From: Plantago ovata
Taxonomy: Eukaryota > Streptophyta > Magnoliopsida > Lamiales > Plantaginaceae
Assembly (NCBI GenBank): GCA_028274465.1
Contig: CM051457.1
Span: 35,390,160 to 35,454,159, forward strand
DNA: 64,000 bases
Direction: 5' to 3'
The position numbers and the translations under genes are program-made. Position 1 is the first letter of the stretch; each line of letters opens with the position of its first letter. The notes under the pieces were generated by a model. The model saw only the letters and a list, made by a program, of their open reading frames with translations, searched no databases and was not told where the DNA came from. Positions 63,270 through 64,000 of this stretch are shown here, one piece after another.

Positions 63270-63425
63270 TTCAGCGCAAACAGAAATCCCGACAATTGAG
63301 TTCCTAGATTCGATCGAGGTGAGTTTGCACGAATGAATACGGATGTTTCATGGATAACTTGTTCTTGTAGAACAGTAGTACAAATTTTGCATTTGTAACT
63401 CGTGCATTTAATTTCAAATAAAAAC
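63270..63425. repeat. Fragment of the eight-cysteine array upstream region
   Basis: Matches the array sequence beginning caattgaattcctagat (for example 2208 onward) through gcatttctaactcctgcat, at lower identity. No eight-cysteine gene follows within the window. It indicates a further diverged unit of the family. Confidence 0.75.
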
Positions 63426-63473
63426 GTACTATCTCCATTTTTCAATAAAAGATGTTTTAGGCTCTGTTCTCTT

Positions 63474-63622
63474 CGTCTGAACATAACTGAACTGAACTGA
63501 ATGAATTCGAAATGAACTGAACTGAACTGAACTTATTTGTAGTGCAAAATACTATAAGACAAATCTGAATTGAACTGAACTTAATGCATTTGAACTGATC
63601 TGAATTGATTTGAACTGAACAT
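63474..63622. repeat. CTGAA/TGAAC short tandem repeat
   Basis: Repeated ctgaa and tgaac pentamers with interruptions, in two blocks (about 63,486-63,531 and 63,568-63,620). It may be the core of a small MITE beginning near aggctctgttctctt (63,460). Confidence 0.65.
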
Positions 63623-64000
63623 AAAATAATTAATTTTTGAGATGAAAAGGACAGAGCCATAGCCTTTTCAACTATTTTCTATAAGAAGTTTTAAATTTTA
63701 ATTAATATAATATTATATTTCCAAGAACACATATAATTAGAGTTTTAGCTATTCTAGTCATGTTATTCCGTATTTTTCCTTATTTGTCTCCTTTTTATTA
63801 TACATTATTTCAACTTTTAAGTTTATATCCAAGGATTTTGTCATGTTTTTTTTGTCTTTATCCATATTTATTCATTTGCCCTAATATGTGTGAAAAAGCT
63901 AAAACAAATTATATTAAAAAATGGAGGTAGCAATTAACTTCATTTAATATAATATAGGTATTCGTCACCTCCTTACTCTTGGCATCTTGCTAGTAAGATT

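Larger units (their letters stand above)
61493..63999. repeat. Duplicated segment, second copy with insertions
   Basis: 61,493-61,907 matches 53,095-53,530, and 63,617-64,000 matches 53,540-53,870. Between them are 1.7 kb absent from the first copy: a LINE fragment, AT-rich sequence, a piece of the eight-cysteine upstream region and a CTGAA-type repeat. The window ends inside the retroposon shared by both copies. Confidence 0.82.

Overview
The window is AT-rich nuclear DNA from a flowering plant, probably a eudicot. The support is a spliced leucine-rich-repeat receptor kinase, a 12-exon pectin acetylesterase, plant L1-type LINEs, TRIMs, Mutator-like and MITE elements, and two integrated plant pararetroviruses (Caulimoviridae). 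I cannot name the species. Host genes are few; most of the 64 kb is repeats that inserted into, or were carried along by, a local segmental duplication.

Layout. (1) 50-1517 is the 3' part of an LRR receptor-like kinase. (2) About 1.8-10.4 kb is a tandem array of ~2.43 kb units. Three complete units each carry an intact gene for a small secreted eight-cysteine protein; the fourth is cut short. Unit 1 has a 974 bp inverted-repeat transposon in its promoter. (3) 10,671-13,154 (minus strand) is an intact pectin acetylesterase gene, PAE-A, whose 12 exons join in phase to 382 codons. (4) 13.8-31.9 kb is a repeat block: a 5'-truncated LINE, a pararetrovirus of ~7.8 kb set into an (AT)n microsatellite, a nested pair of MITEs, and a second pararetrovirus with terminal redundancy that itself holds a TRIM. 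(5) 31.9-48.6 kb repeats the end of the array plus the PAE gene (PAE-B). Here PAE-B is a pseudogene split by a 4.0 kb Mutator-like element and a 6.9 kb LINE. (6) 48.7-51.5 kb is a decayed LINE holding a TRIM. (7) 51.5-64 kb is mostly LTR-type and unassigned repeats. It contains a fourth, frameshifted copy of the eight-cysteine gene at 56.4 kb, a probable 2.1 kb solo LTR, and two copies of one segment (53.1-54.06 and 61.5-64.0 kb).

Function. The living genes appear to be the receptor kinase, the three eight-cysteine secreted proteins and PAE-A. The kinase belongs to the group whose catalytic-loop Asp is replaced, so it may signal without phosphotransfer. The eight-cysteine proteins are unassigned; their processed forms hardly vary, which hints at selection or gene conversion. 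PAE-A is predicted to be secreted and to remove acetyl groups from cell-wall pectin. The most unusual observations are two different transposons inserted at the same 8-base site in two paralogous promoters, a likely excision footprint beside PAE-A whose matching element survives beside PAE-B, a stop codon in PAE-B that exists only after splicing, and two pararetroviruses whose ends coincide with the tRNA-Met primer site.
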